Positions 25,095 through 37,426 of a stretch of 64,000 nucleotides of DNA are shown here, in pieces. The stretch is from positions 1,302,001-1,366,000 of the forward strand of contig JAJTUQ010000003.1 of assembly GCA_021399445.1 (NCBI GenBank), given 5' to 3'. The stretch is from Xylogone sp. PMI_703. Its lineage: Eukaryota > Ascomycota > Leotiomycetes. Below the pieces are notes generated by a model. It was given only the letters and a program-made list of their open reading frames with translations, was not told the DNA's origin and did not search any database. Position 1 is the stretch's first letter; each line of letters begins with the position of its first letter. Made by a program: the position numbers and the translations under genes.

Positions 25095-26570
25095 AGAGTA
25101 AACAGGTGAAAGTAGAATTCGAAAATACTCCCAGTAAGGCCCTGCGCGTAGGGGTCAAGAGTTGAGATGAAATCGTGGAATCGATCATGAGAGCCGTACG
25201 TAAGTACTAGATTGTCTTAATAAACTATCTCACCGGACTGCCACAACTTGGAGCCTTACTGAGTATATCTAAATCTTCACAGTATTATTGTGATATGTTA
25301 CTGGCACTAGCTCGAGAAGACTTCGCAAATCAGCGGCTGACACAATTCTCAACGCCATGGCAGGACCGCAGTGTTACCCGAGATTAAGCTCTCATGATGA
25401 TCAATGAGGTCTCCCACGTACGCGACACCAAATCAGCGTCGCGCTCTCTCATGCTCTACAACAATAAAACGCTTGTCCCATCCACACAGAGCTGTGATGG
25501 CTGCCAACCGCATGCCAACCGCATGCCGTCCATTGGCCTCCTGTGCCAGTTCCGACATCACAAAATAACGATTGATCACAAGCTGGAGACGACAACTGCC
25601 AATAGCGCTTAGAGGACGATGATAGCAGAGTACCACGGGCCAATAACGGCTCTCAATATAGAAAATCCATTCAAAGGGTGCGATACATGGACTTTACAGG
25701 CAGTATGCCGTATTTAGATGAAGGGGAATTATAAGTGTTCTTACTTTTACGTATTTGTGACTTGATTTGATTACTCCTCATTAGGATAGAGCTTGCCCGT
25801 CGCTGGTGTTTATGTACTGGCTCAAAAGACTTCTCATAGAAACATCCGTAAAATAGACTCCTTTACATAGTGTTTTTGTAACTGAACAGAATACGAATCT
25901 CAAAAACAGAGCAGGGAGGTTACCAGTTGAGCTCACCTCAGTAATAGCATAGAGAAGGAGGTGTTCTGAACAAGGATAGTGTAATGCGAGTTCTAGGAGC
26001 ATTCTCCTATAACTGTAGTATGGTAGTATTAATTAGATATTTCAAAAGCTACTTATGCCAGACCTGAACTACTGGTGTTAACTCCCCAAGAATATATTAC
26101 GTCAAAATATTATTACATCGCGCCGTTCTTTTAAGACGTAGCTAGAGCCAGTGCCAGGTTCTTGAATCAACGGCATAGTTATTCATTGTATTACAAGTCA
26201 ACTTCTTAGCTTCTATTATACCAATTGGACTAGATTATATCTACGTCTGCGCCCTGTCAGAACCGTTCACGATGGACAGGATCCACTACAGAATTAAATG
26301 GCATTGGATGAGTGTTATTTCCATGGAAAATTAAAATGGTTGAACGGAATTAAGGACGGTCTTTATAGCAGTGTATAGGCTATGAATCACCAACTCAATA
26401 TCCACATAACCGAGAGAAGCTGCACTTGTATCCTTCTGGTGTATGCGCGACACTAGGGAATTCCCCCAGACGCCACCCACTATAAATATCATATGATAAA
26501 CTATGAATACTATCAGCGAATTGCAATAACAATTCTCCAAAGTCATTCCGTTTTGAAAAACAATCCAGAA
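25095..26570. other. Divergent intergenic region
   Basis: This 1.5-kb stretch separates the start of the giant DUF3638 gene (leftward) from the start of the oxidoreductase (rightward), so it should hold both promoters. Short frames at 25.4-25.65 kb are present on both strands and look random. No regulatory motif stands out. Confidence 0.45.
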
Positions 26571-27599
26571 ATGCAATCTATCCGCGTTCATCGAACCCAG
26601 TCTTCCTCGGGGGAGCCTTACTCCGCCGCAAATCCAGCCCCATCATCAGCCCTGAGACTAGAAACCATTCCTATTCCCAAACCGCAAAAGCCGGGAGAGA
26701 TTCTAGTGCGAGTAAAGGCGGCTACGGTGACCCGCGACGAATTGACATGGCCAGAGACGTACCACCAGGACATCACCATTCTCGGGCACGACTTCTCGGG
26801 TACAGTGGTCTCGGTCGTTCCAGATGAGAGCAGCCCTGTGAAATTTCAGGTTGGCGATGAGGTATATGGTATGACGGCAGCAGACCGGCCTTTAGCATGG
26901 GCTGAATACGTATTGGTATCTCCAGAAGAGGTGGCGCTGAAGCCAAAAGATCTAACTTGGGAGGAAGCAGCTGCACTTCCACTTACAGCTCTAACAGCGT
27001 ATCAAGCACTTTTTGTACGTGCCAAGCTACCATTCAGCCAAAAAGCTGAGATATCCAGAGACCGATCCACTTCCCGAATCCTTATAACGGGAGCAACTGG
27101 TGGAGTAGGGATCTATCTAGTCCAGCTAGCTAAGTTTGCCGGATATTCGGTCACGGCAACTACAAGCTCCAAGGCTAGAAACGAGGAGTTCCTTAAAGAG
27201 TTAGGTGCGCATGAGACCCTAGAATACGGAGAACTAGATCGTGGCGGCTCAAAATATGATATCGTGATTGATACCGTAGGCGGACAGGTCCTCGAGAAAT
27301 GCTGGTCATATGTGAATAGCGGGGGTTCACTAATAACCGTCGACTCAGCCAGCTTTGATTTCGTCCGGAAACATAAGGAAGAGGGCAAGGCTAGACAAGA
27401 TGCGAAAGCGGAGTTCTTCATCGTTGAGCCTTCAAGCGAGGAATTGGCCCAGATATCCGAATGTGTGAGTCGTGGAGCGGTGAAAGTGTTTGTTGCCGGC
27501 AGTTTTCCTCTCTCTCAAGCAAAGGAGGCGTACGATTCCGTACACGACAGATCAGTCAGACGAGGAAAGGTGGTGCTGGTTGTATCGCGGGAAGACTAG
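26571..27599 (+). CDS. Zinc-independent quinone oxidoreductase-like MDR enzyme
   Basis: Single exon of 342 residues from the ATG at 26571; a further in-frame ATG at 26493 would add 26 residues with no family counterpart. The N-terminal GroES-like domain shows GEILVRVKAATVTRDE and ILGHDFSGTV, VGDEVYGM. The Rossmann part carries RILITGATGGVGIYLVQLAK (about residues 165-184), the glycine-rich NADP(H) loop, and then TATTSSK, as in NADPH-dependent quinone/enone reductases of the medium-chain dehydrogenase superfamily. Cys/His catalytic zinc ligands of alcohol dehydrogenases are absent. Likely role: cytosolic reduction of quinones or alpha,beta-unsaturated carbonyls. No co-regulated neighbour is evident. 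Confidence 0.88.
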   Translation: MQSIRVHRTQSSSGEPYSAANPAPSSALRLETIPIPKPQKPGEILVRVKAATVTRDELTWPETYHQDITILGHDFSGTVVSVVPDESSPVKFQVGDEVYGMTAADRPLAWAEYVLVSPEEVALKPKDLTWEEAAALPLTALTAYQALFVRAKLPFSQKAEISRDRSTSRILITGATGGVGIYLVQLAKFAGYSVTATTSSKARNEEFLKELGAHETLEYGELDRGGSKYDIVIDTVGGQVLEKCWSYVNSGGSLITVDSASFDFVRKHKEEGKARQDAKAEFFIVEPSSEELAQISECVSRGAVKVFVAGSFPLSQAKEAYDSVHDRSVRRGKVVLVVSRED

Positions 27600-28161
27600 G
27601 TGAAGAGGCGTCTAATAAAGCGGATTGAGCGGGTAATAGAGTGCTTTGTCCAATCTCTAGCAATATCTTACTCAATGGTCCGACTTAGTCTAGTTAGCTG
27701 CCGTCGGTCATGATAGCTATCAACCCGTCGTCTTGGAATTGAATAAAGTGGCTACTTGTGATAATAACATACAGAGAATCTGCGCTGGCAAACCTTGCAA
27801 GATCTTCTCAAGATTTCCCCATCATAAAGGAATACTAGATCTAAATAGAGCGGGAGATACATAACTGTAAAAGAAACTACACATCAGACTCAAACTTCAC
27901 ATATAATATGACTAACGGGTGTTTTTCAATGAGATACAAAAACTTGAAATGATAATTTTCACGTGTATGCATATAATGTAAATGTTATAAGGCATGACTT
28001 TGCATTTTTACAATTTATCGTTTGTATATACGTCTTGAATTTCATGATGCCCAGAACCATGTCTTGACGCAAGACTTGTCCAAACAAACATTCTGATCTT
28101 ACATTATCATTAGGTGTAAATCTATCATATTTAGCCGTTGCTCAATTTCCATCCGGTCCCT
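27600..28161. other. Convergent intergenic, AT-rich
   Basis: The 560 bases hold the 3' ends of the oxidoreductase and of the proline-rich surface protein. AT-rich, no frame of note. Confidence 0.5.
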
Positions 28162-30308
28162 TTAAACGAAAACTGCAAAAACCGAGACAGCGAGGACCAT
28201 TGCAGTCAAGCCGAAGTTGGAGACTATCCTTGCTACCCCGTTATTGAAGGGTGGCGATCCTCCCTCCCCGGAGCCAGAGCCACTCTGGGTGGGTACAGAG
28301 GCAGATCCCGAACCGGAAGCTGCTGCGCCGTTAGCGCCTGATGTTGGCTGTGGCTCATTAACAGTACTTGAGCCAGCAATAGAAACGCCAGGAGAGGAAA
28401 ATCCAGGCGGCGCACCCTTTACACTGCTTGTCCCACCAAATCCAGCACCTTCCGAACTCACGGGAGCAGCCGGTGCGCTCGAAGCACCTGGACCAGCTGG
28501 CGCCTCACTAGAGGGCAGCTGGTCTGGAAGAGCTGGAACTGCAGAGCTGCTCTGGACCGTTCCTAGCCCATCTGTCGACTGGACAGGAGCAACGGGGGAA
28601 CTAGCTGCAGGCGACGAAGCCGGGACATTTGGTGGAGATGCCACTGGAGGTGCCGGTGCCGGACCAGTTGCTGTTGAAGGAGGTGAGCCAGCTGGGGCAG
28701 ATGCGGGCGGAGGCGTCCCAGCCGGCGGAGAGGAAGCAGGTGGAGGCGGTGGCGGTGCCCCAGCAGGAGGCGGAGGTGGAGGAAGCACGACGGGGGGTGA
28801 AACTGTTGGATCAGACGCACCTGAAGATGAAACTGCTGGAGGCGGAGGCGCAGGCTGGGAATCCCCGGTCGATGTGGGCGGTGGCGGCGGCGGAGGCAAT
28901 TGAGCAGAACTCGAGGAGGCTGCTGGAGGTGGTGGAGGAGGTTGTTGGGAAGCCCCCGCCGATGAGGACGGCGCAGATGGTGGTGGTGGCGGAGGAGGAG
29001 GAGAAGCTGTTGATGAAGTTGCTGGAGGAGGTGGAGGTGGAGGAGAGGCGGATGAAGAGCTTGGTGGGGGCGGGGGCGGCGGAGGTGGAGGTGGAGATGC
29101 AGCAGAACTCGTCGATGAAGCCGGTGGCGGGGGAGGAGGCGGGGGAGGGGGAGCAGAGGCCACGGTACTAGAGGATGGTGGAGGCGGTGGGGGGGGCAAA
29201 GATGTCGATGAGGGCGTCGAGGCTGGTGGAGATGACTCTGGCAGTGCCGGGGTGGTGCTTGGTGGAGAAATAGGTGTAACCGAAGACACGGGGGATGCAG
29301 GTGGTGTTGAGGATGGCGGGAGGATTCCAGTAGCACTTGTCAACACGGATGGGGGGTCAAGAAGTGAACCGAGAGGCAATGCGATGCAGCCTGAGAATCT
29401 TGGATCCGCTGTGACGACTTCTGTTGGGATTGGGATGAAAGGGCTGCAGCGTCGAATCTCAGATTGCAGGCTTGTATTGGTAAAATTGTCGTCCGGCGGG
29501 AATGACGATGGACAGCCATTGAAATCAGCAAAGTTGACAGCCCTGGTGCCAGTCTGATTACCACTTCCGAAAACTGAGCTGATCTCGTTCGGGGGAACTG
29601 AAATAGTCACTGGCTTGGTGATTGTAGCAAACGCACCGCAGAGATTACTGGCTGACAAGTCGTTGAATGCAATATAGACAGAAGGTGAAGTACTGTATCA
29701 TCTGCGTTAACTCTCGGAACGTAGGATGCCAAGGACTTCTACTTACAAGGTGAACCCCTCGGAATTGACTATTGTCGAGCCCGTGAAGTCGGATGGTGCA
29801 GGTGTCGGCCAGTAGATAAGCTGGAGTTTGCTGGCAAGCACCGTGCAAGAACTGCAACATGGCGAAGCGAATGTGATTGGCTCGAATTGACCTGTCTCGG
29901 TCGTGACCACAGATATGAGCGTCTGGGTGCCGCCGATAGTGGTCTGGACTGCCTCAGTGAAGGTGGTTGTGATGATGGGCTGGTTGGTGGCGTTGGCGAT
30001 TGCAGAAGAGACGCAGTACTGCGAGAGAAGGGCATCTGTGCTACCGTAACCAGTGAAGAGTTGCTCAAGACCACCGACTTCGCCATCCAGATCGGTTGGA
30101 TCCGTTGGATAGGGACCAGCTGGGGAGAAGGAAGCCGTAGTTGGTGGCACAGAAGAGTTGAAGAAGACTGATTGCAAGGGCACGATTAGTTCAAGCTGCA
30201 TCTGAATACGGCTGATTATTGTATGGTGGAGGGCGTACCTGACTGCGCATTGGTGACACGGAGGGCAAGCAGCGCCGCCGCGAGGGGGAGAGGACTCGCA
30301 CGCCGCAT
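28162..30308 (-). CDS. Proline-rich GPI-anchored cell-surface protein
   Basis: Three exons, 30308-30239, 30167-29747 and 29692-28162, join in phase (introns start GTACG and GTAAGT, end TCAG and ACAG) to about 673 residues. The signal peptide is MRRASPLPLAAALLALRVTNA. A folded N-terminal part of about 280 residues follows, with a Cys pair SPCCSSC and the blocks FTSPSVYIAFNDLSASNLCG and FSGCIALPLGSLLDPP, found in a fungal family of unknown function. Residues about 330-500 are long runs of proline separated by Ser/Ala/Thr, extended and probably O-glycosylated. The end, after GSGSGEGGSPPFNNG, is a hydrophobic tail (GLTAMVLAVSVFAVFV), a GPI signal. The protein should sit in the cell wall or outer membrane face. 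The long frames on the other strand here are shadows of the proline codons. Confidence 0.85.
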
Positions 30309-32608
30309 TGTCTCTAGCCTGGGAGACCAAGATGACAAGTTTGTGGTTGAACTGTCACCCACCGACAGGAATGCAAAGAAGAGACGAAGGAGAAAAGGGA
30401 AAGTAAAGGAAGAAGAGGCCGACGAAGGTCTGTGTTTAAAGAAAAGTCAAGACAGACGAGGATCCACCGCTCCACCTACATGCTTTTTGCTCACCTGCCT
30501 GCGGTAGTGACATTAGGACTACTTACCGGTTCAGGTACACGCCAAGTTAAGATTTACAGTGCCTGGATCCACATGAAGAACTCATCAGGGCATGTTGAAG
30601 GCTAAACCTTAAGCTTAGCCCAATTGAAGTGCGCGCTGTTGGGCCATTGTCACAGTGGCATGGATGAGGCTATCGGCGCGTCAGCACTAGCCAGCGATAC
30701 TGTAATCGGGAATCAGTGAGTGTTACGTCGCCGTTCCGGCAGTGAGACTCGGGTACGTCGTTGATTGACTCCATGAAACAGCATGTTTTTGGTAGAATGA
30801 TGCTCAAGTGAGGACGGTTGATGTAACAGATCATGAAGTTGGTGAGTGGAGGGGGAGAAGATGATGGTGAAGAGGGAGACGCGCTGAAGACGCGGAAGCA
30901 AGCGGAGCTAGTGATATTGCGGCCTAAGGCACCGTAAGCATGTCAAGAATAATGCCTAAGGCCAACACGGCATGAATTGTCAGATGGCAATGATGTGATT
31001 GGAGGATCGTCGTGCATAGGGCTATGTGGTTGGTTTTCGTCCGTAGCGACAATCAAAGTCAGCTTCCTAAAGCAGCCTGCGCCCCGCCAGGAATTTCTTC
31101 ATCTCAAGTACAGAACAGTCAGCACTAAAAGATGATTAATGCGGTTCGATGCAAGTCTCTGTTTAGTTACTCCATCTAGAATAATACGCTCCTCCAGAGC
31201 GACGGTGATTGTACTTTGCCCAATCCTAACTCCGGCCTTATGGTGTCGTGATGTTACAGTATTGGAAGACCCCGGGTGGTTGTCAATTATGGTGGATTTG
31301 GAGTTGCTTTGTCATCTGGAAGCCAAGCATGCAATTCCACAGGGCAAATTATAGATCAGGTCCTGTAAAAATAGCCTTTTCATAGAGAACACCAGGACTG
31401 GAGACGACTCTTGGTGATAAATATGGAATGCGAAAGAGAGAGAATGAGTAACTGCTCAAAGTCCTCAAATATCAGACACATGCACCAACACAACGCATAT
31501 GAACTCAGCCCTTAGATCAGACGGCCAGGATTGCCTCTCAAACACGCGAGTAAGACGATGTGTTAGGTAGTAGTAAATCCTCGGTAGCGCTATGCAGTTG
31601 CTTAAAGTTGAGATATGCACCTAGCACCATACTAGTTCTCGAAATGTATATACATTAGAGCTCAGCAGTAGATTCTGGAATGACAACAAAGTGTTCCAAA
31701 TCAGATTCAGGTTATGAACAATTTACGTCTCAAATTGAACCGGTCATGTCATCCCAGTTTCCATCCTAACTTACATCTTGGTTCTAGGATTTATGGTGTC
31801 AAGATTGTATATATTGAAATTGTGTAAAATTCTCACTCCCGACATTCACACTAGTATGGTAGAAGAGTAATAACGTGTATATAATTGCTGGCCTATGGGA
31901 AAGAGCTCTCACACCGGTTATTTTTACCATGATACTTTTTACTAGTCGCCGTAATCACCACCGATTTAAACACGGCTCAGTCGAAAGAATAGCCGTCACG
32001 ATACCAAAAATTGAAATTATTTTGAATTACAATGCATTCAATTTACCGCTTCAAGCTTTAATTTACTTCAATCACGCCGTGGCTTGGACGCAGTACCTGT
32101 ACTGTCTTCTAACCACCACTAGTTGACCAAAGTCGATGTGTCGATTGCCTTTTGGCCCCATTGGAAAAGTAGGTGTCCACTGCATGATCCCATGGGAGTC
32201 GATCCGATTATGGAAAAGGGTCTAGACGTCTGGTCCCAATCTGCAACATCCCATCGACATGTGGTGCTTCTCCGTTTACTGCATCCCTGGAGTCTCACGC
32301 GCCCCAGGTTTGGCAGGGGTGACGGCGGGAAGGAGCTACGGTACTGCAGGCACTGTACAGGCGACTGCCAGGCCCCGCCCGACCCGAGCTGCACTGCAAC
32401 CTTCGTGCCCGCTGATGCCGACAGGCTGGTAAGAAGCCTGACCACGATTGTGACAGTATAGTGCACTGTATTCTGGCCACTTTATGATGAAGAGGTCAAG
32501 ATGTTGTTTCTTAGAGGCATGCGCCCATCAGATCGAGAGATGACCAGGTGCACACGTGACTCGGCGCGTAGAGAAACCGGTTTGGGCGTTTTGGGTCTGC
32601 CGGCGCAG
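30309..32608. other. Long divergent intergenic region
   Basis: The 2.3 kb lies between the starts of the proline-rich GPI gene (leftward) and the NTF2-like gene (rightward). Short frames around 31.1 and 32.1-32.5 kb occur in several phases with no family resemblance. No repeat was noticed. Confidence 0.45.
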
Positions 32609-32616
32609 TATATAAG
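32609..32616 (+). promoter_or_regulatory. TATA box of the NTF2-like gene
   Basis: TATATAAG about 93 bases upstream of the start codon at 32709, a normal distance for a fungal core promoter with a 60-nt leader. Confidence 0.55.
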
Positions 32617-32708
32617 ATCACTATGATGTCACAATCCAACATTCTTCGCGGATCCCAAAATTTCCAATCTTCCACGCAAAATCTCTCTTTCCAGCACGGC
32701 TCGCAACA

Positions 32709-33209
32709 ATGGCATCGACAAACATCCATACGGGCTCCTACCACGACATCCAGGACGATGCTTCCCCCGGACTTGTCTTTCTCAAAAAGTTCCTGCCCGT
32801 AGTAGACTCAGTCAGCGCAGTGGAGCTCACGAAGCTTCCGAAATTCCTACAACCCGATGCTACGTTCGTCCTCAACAATGGGCCTCCAATGTCAGTCGAG
32901 CAGACGTTGCCCATGCTCAATATGCGCAGTCTGAAGGTTTCCAAGTTTGGTCACAACGTGTACACGGCCTGGGATATCGAAAATCAAGATGGCAGTCGGA
33001 CCGTCATCTACGAGGGCTCCAGCTCGACGATATTCAGGCACGATCCCGAAGGTTTGGAGCTGAAGATACGGGAGCTTAATATACTAGACCTTGTCAAGGC
33101 ATCGGATAGCGGCGAGGACAGCGGGTACAAGGTCGCGTCGGCGAGGACTTACATGGACCCCGCGCCTGTGTCGGAGACTCTGGCTATTATAGAGAGGAAC
33201 AATCGATGA
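32709..33209 (+). CDS. Small NTF2-like (SnoaL-type fold suspected) protein
   Basis: Single exon of 166 residues with a strong start context (CAACAATGGC) and an upstream TATA box. There is no signal peptide or membrane segment. The order of a helical N-terminus (LVFLKKFLPVVDS), a block FLQPDATFVLNNGPPMSVEQ and a final sheet-like half with TAWDIENQDGSRTVIYEGSS resembles fungal NTF2-like proteins of unknown function, which are small alpha+beta barrels that bind or isomerise hydrophobic ligands. No catalytic residues can be named. The assignment to the fold is a weak inference; that it is a real gene is well supported by its context. Confidence 0.7.
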   Translation: MASTNIHTGSYHDIQDDASPGLVFLKKFLPVVDSVSAVELTKLPKFLQPDATFVLNNGPPMSVEQTLPMLNMRSLKVSKFGHNVYTAWDIENQDGSRTVIYEGSSSTIFRHDPEGLELKIRELNILDLVKASDSGEDSGYKVASARTYMDPAPVSETLAIIERNNR

Positions 33210-33697
33210 GATATGGCCGCCAGGCTGCATAATGGAAGCTCATAGCGGCTAATAGGTTGAACGAAGGAACGCTTGGCGTCTATGTTTTTGTGTTGTATCT
33301 TGGGATTTTGTATTCCAAGCTAAGTTTACACTTTATGAATTAATGGGTGATATTGTGCCGAATTATATCCAATAGAAAATAGTAAATCCAATAACTGTCA
33401 AGTTCATGTTTCGATAGTGAATTACTGTGAAGTAGAACTTAGGATGTCCCGATTACCCAACCCACTAAAAGCTTAAATCACTGCGTCTGTTACAAGATGT
33501 GTGCACATAGTCCGAAGTTAATCATCAGAGTAACATTATAAATTCATTCCCATTTCTACTTTACGATTATATTAATGATAGACTAATAACTAGTATTGTT
33601 ACAATTTTTTACATCCTTTTATTACATTACACCTATTCCCAAAGCTACTTCTACTCATGTTCCGAAGTCTCTTTCACCTCCCAGAAAGCAACTAACT
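33210..33697. other. Convergent intergenic, AT-rich
   Basis: The 490 bases contain the 3' ends of the NTF2-like and But2-domain genes and nothing else that I can recognise. Confidence 0.5.
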
Positions 33698-34954
33698 TCA
33701 ACAAGTAGTAATATAAAGCCCAATCGGAGAAGGATTGTAGTCCTGGAAGTAGTTCAAGCTTGTGTCCCCACTAGCCTTCAACTCAAAACTAACCGCCGTT
33801 CCAGCAGGGCACTCAAAGGTAGCAATCTCGTAGCTATTTCCCGGCGCCACGGTAGTAACACCGTAATCAGTCTTCACTCCCGGAGCATTCGAGAAACTAG
33901 TGCTCTGACTCGCAACATTGCTGAGAAGAGAGAAATCAATGCCGCCGTTACCGCTGAATGTGAATGAAGATGTCTCCAATTGGTCTTGTTTTGGGAAGAG
34001 GAAGACTAGAGAACATTGATGACCCGAATAGGACTGCGGGATGTCGAAGTTGAAGATGCTGGAGATTGTTGAGGATACTTGGCCGAAGTAGCTTGTTCCA
34101 GATGCTTTGTCGGGTTGGCTGGAGTCGATGGGGACGATGAGATGGGGGAATTGGTAGTCGCCGTTGAGGTTTGTTGGGCATCCAGCTGGTGCCGGCGGCG
34201 CCAGTGACTGTGATGGCGGCGCTGGGGACTGTGATGGTGATGCTGGGGATTGTGATGGCGCTGCTGATGAAGATGGCGGAGGAGGAGGAGGAGGAGGAGG
34301 TGGTGATGCTGATTGCGACGGCGCAGCTGATGGAGATGACGCAGCTGATGGGGATGGTGCTGGTGATGGGGATGGCGATGCTGACGAAGGTGGTGGTGGA
34401 GGTGGAGGTGGTGGTGGACAGCTGCCACAGCCATCTGCTTTGAGAGCTATGGCATCGCAGTTTGTTCCACCTGGCGTAGTGTAAATGTTCGACTCGCCCT
34501 AAAAGTATTGTAAGTTATATCATCATTTAAACAGGGATGTTTCTTCGTACATTTTGTCCCGTCTGGCATTCATAAAAAGTTGTGCCTCCATTGTAGGCGA
34601 CTGTGCCATCACATTCAACAGAGAAGCCAGTTGTGGGAGATGCACCGGCGTCACATTGGAACTGGGTGGTCGGAGCTGTATACTGTTAGCACGATTGGTA
34701 AGTGACACAGATTTGTTAGGAAACATACGTGTCAAGATACAGCCTCGGCCATTAGAATCAGTGATGCCACCACTATCAATGCAATACTCCGCTGGTGGAA
34801 GACCTCCGCCCACGCGGTTCTGGCCATCATCCAGCTGACCTACGGTACCAGTGACGGCGCCAGATGCATCGAGATGAAAGCAACATGAGCTTCTCTTCGC
34901 CACGAGGGCGTTTGCAGTGGCAATGAGCCCAAGCGTTACGGCAGATGCTTTCAT
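33698..34954 (-). CDS. Secreted But2 C-terminal domain protein with polyproline linker
   Basis: Three exons, 34954-34729, 34675-34551 and 34498-33698, join in phase (introns GTATGT..ACAG and GTACGA..TTAG) to about 383 residues. The signal peptide is MKASAVTLGLIATANALVA. The N-terminal third is Cys-rich (CCFHLDASGAVTGTVGQLDD, then TTQFQCDAGAS, FYECQTGQ, GCGSC), a layout common to fungal secreted or cell-wall proteins. A linker of proline runs alternating with Ser/Ala/Gln spans about residues 142-210. The C-terminal 170 residues start CPTNLNGDYQFPHLIVPIDS and contain GTSYFGQVSSTISSIFNFDI and HQCSLVFLFP, the But2 C-terminal domain named after the fission yeast Uba3-binding protein but mostly found in secreted fungal proteins. 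The role is unknown; cell-wall location is likely. Confidence 0.88.
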
Positions 34955-36352
34955 GTGGACTGAGGGAGTATTGATAAAACGAAGACAAATATGTATTGCA
35001 AGCTTGTAACAATGAGCTTAAGCTGTTGGATAATTGAAAACAGATTTTGAGATCCAAATAGCAGAATGGATGGAAGCTTATATACTTCAATGGGAGCAAA
35101 CCAAACCGGTAGCACACAGCATGATTGCTATGTCGCTACGAGGTTGAAGTCATACAGACATCCCAAAAGAATCCAGAATTACCACATTTGGTGGAGACCA
35201 TTAGATCAAGTCATAACCGACGTCACGTTAATGATCAATCGAGATATCACAAGTGAGCTGGCCAACTCCACTGGAAGTTGTGGAAAGGTCCCCATATTCG
35301 CAGAGCTCAGGTTGGCCTTGTAATGTTCCTTGCTGATCTACGTGCACCCCGCAAATACAATGCATTACTCAGGGCCCCAATCCTTTTGACTGGTTCAACT
35401 TGTAGCTACCTTAAGAACAGGGAGCCGATCACAAATAGTTTAATGCCAGCAGCCGAATGGCCGAGTTTCTGATGTCAACTTTAACAGTAAAGATCCTGAT
35501 CATCGGGTCAGGGTTCGTCCACCAAGCTGTCCACGCAAAGAGGCTCCATCGAAGTCACGGAGCTGTCTTCTGATGAGGATCGACAAACAGTTACAACCCC
35601 ACCTCACTAGCTAACCCGTTCCTTCAGGTACTCGATGACGTTAATAGCTCCCTTACGACAAGCTCATTCCGTAGCTTCTGTCAATGTTCACGTCTCTTGC
35701 TAGAATAAACTATAGAATTAAGCGAAGAACCTGTGGAGATGAATTGTATTGGAATTTGGAAATAGTTGTTGAATCCTGTTGCCGAGGTGGAGATAATCGT
35801 GAAGATCTTGAGGGATCCAAATTTCCCAAGAGAAGCGGAGAATCAACGTCATGGCCTCCTATGGCTTAGGTAACTTCAACTACCAAGTATATTCAATTGA
35901 AGCGTCTTAAAACAACTAGAGTTTGTGGTTGACACTTGGACTACCTCTACGTTGGTTGGGTTGTATAACCCTGTATAGCCCTACAGAGTACTACGGGGGA
36001 CCGCCCTTACAACTGGTTTCTCGGATGTAATCATTTGGGTGAACATACCTCTCTACCAGAGCTGAAGAGTTACTCGTGGTTTGCACTCTATTTTCCAGAC
36101 CTTTGTAAACCCACTTTATTCACCTATGAGATGTATATGACGCGGTTACTTGCGTCGTATATGCTCAACATCCTATTTCTGGCTAAACTACTAATTATGA
36201 TTTGGAAGAACTTATTAATTGGCACGCCATAAGTTTAGCAGTGGGCCGTCCTGAAGTCATGATATTGCTTTGTAAAGCTCATGATCTCGCATTAATCTGT
36301 TTGTAGAGCCATAGCTCGTAATCGCTGATTATATCTTCAAACATGATGGCAA
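34955..36352. other. Intergenic, no supported gene
   Basis: 1.4 kb between the start of the But2-domain gene and the 3' end of the prolyl aminopeptidase relic. Frames of 60-85 codons near 35.1-35.9 kb have no resemblance to known proteins. Confidence 0.45.
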
Positions 36353-37426
36353 TCAAAGTTTAGCATACTCGTCAGTGACCTCAACCAATTCATGATATGT
36401 TCCGGGTTCCTTGCAAAATTTAGTGATTTTTTCCCACGGTATCACTGTTGCACTTACACTTGCTGCATGTCCCGCATCTGATATCCAAAACAGCCGACTC
36501 TCAGGCCATGCTTGATGGAGATCATAGACGGTTCGGGGAAATCAGTAAATAGCACGACAAAGATTCCTGAGAAAGAATGTTACCCGGAATATGTCTGATT
36601 TTATCTATATTTTCCTTCTTCAGAAGCCGTCCTTCTTCTAATCAGGCCCCATGAGCAAAGTAATGACATTCTAGTATGCGTGTGCTAGTGACCAGTTCTC
36701 ATCCATCAGCTTGCTAAGGTGCTCTGGCTTCACCTGAAATGACCCAATTGATATGCCCCACGTATTCCATGATCTCGCAGCAGCAAGGCGAGTTTCTCTA
36801 TCTTCTGATATTAGAGGTTTATAATAGCCCATTAGTACATTCTCTTTATCCTCTGTAGGGAGGTATGCAATAAGATCGTCGAATAAGTCCGAATAGAAGA
36901 GAGCGCTGGCCTTCTTTTCAGACCATGTAACCTCTTCTTTCCTTACCGTGAAAATTCCTCGAAGAATGAGTGAGCCCACGGGCTCTGGGTACGACTGCAC
37001 ATACACTAATATCAGTGTTGATCCCCAGGAGCCCCCCAATATGCAATGCCATTTCGCGATATTGCAATGCCTCCGGAGAGCTTCGATGTCGTCGATGAGG
37101 TCCTGCGTCGTATTTTCGCGGATCTCTGCGTTTGGGGTAGATTTGCCAGCACCACGCTGATCAAATAGAACAACGCAGTATACAGCGGGATCGAAATACG
37201 CTGTGTCTAATTTTAATGTTTGCCCTCCAGGGCCACCATGCAGAAGAGCGCTTTGATTTCCTCAATTCTCGGTAGAAATGGGGTATGGTGGGCCTTATAT
37301 ACCTGGCTTGTCACCCTTCTTGCCATACTGCTCGTAATATACCCTGTGTATTGTGCCTACTGCCAAGAAGCCCGAATCAAACGGCTCAGAGTGTTCATAT
37401 CCGGGTTTGTCAGATAGTGAAGCCAT
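36353..37426 (-). pseudogene. Prolyl aminopeptidase (proline iminopeptidase) pseudogene
   Basis: The alpha/beta-hydrolase family member is recognisable over its full length. Exon 1 37426-37303 (MASLSDKPGYEHSEPFDSGF...) joins exon 2 from 37260 by a GT..AG intron in phase, and exon 2 shows LLHGGPGG, LFDQRGAGKS and the nucleophile elbow GGSWGSTL, then LILRGIFTVRKEE. After SLAHA at about 36672 the frame shifts by one base; the continuation ILECHYFAHGA is in another frame and is cut by a TGA at 36642-36644 where Trp is expected. Further on, the RTVYDLHQAWPESRL and DAGHAAS blocks need at least one more frame change before a C-terminus ending at 36353. The catalytic Ser, Asp region and His are therefore no longer in one frame. 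Sequencing indels are the alternative explanation for the shifts, but not for the TGA. Confidence 0.82.

Noticed and set aside
28217..29336. Long open frames on both strands opposite or beside the proline-rich gene (for example 28217-28903 and 28563-29336)
   Set aside because: They are low-complexity shadows of proline codons (Gly/Glu- or His/Leu-rich) without starts in good context or domains.
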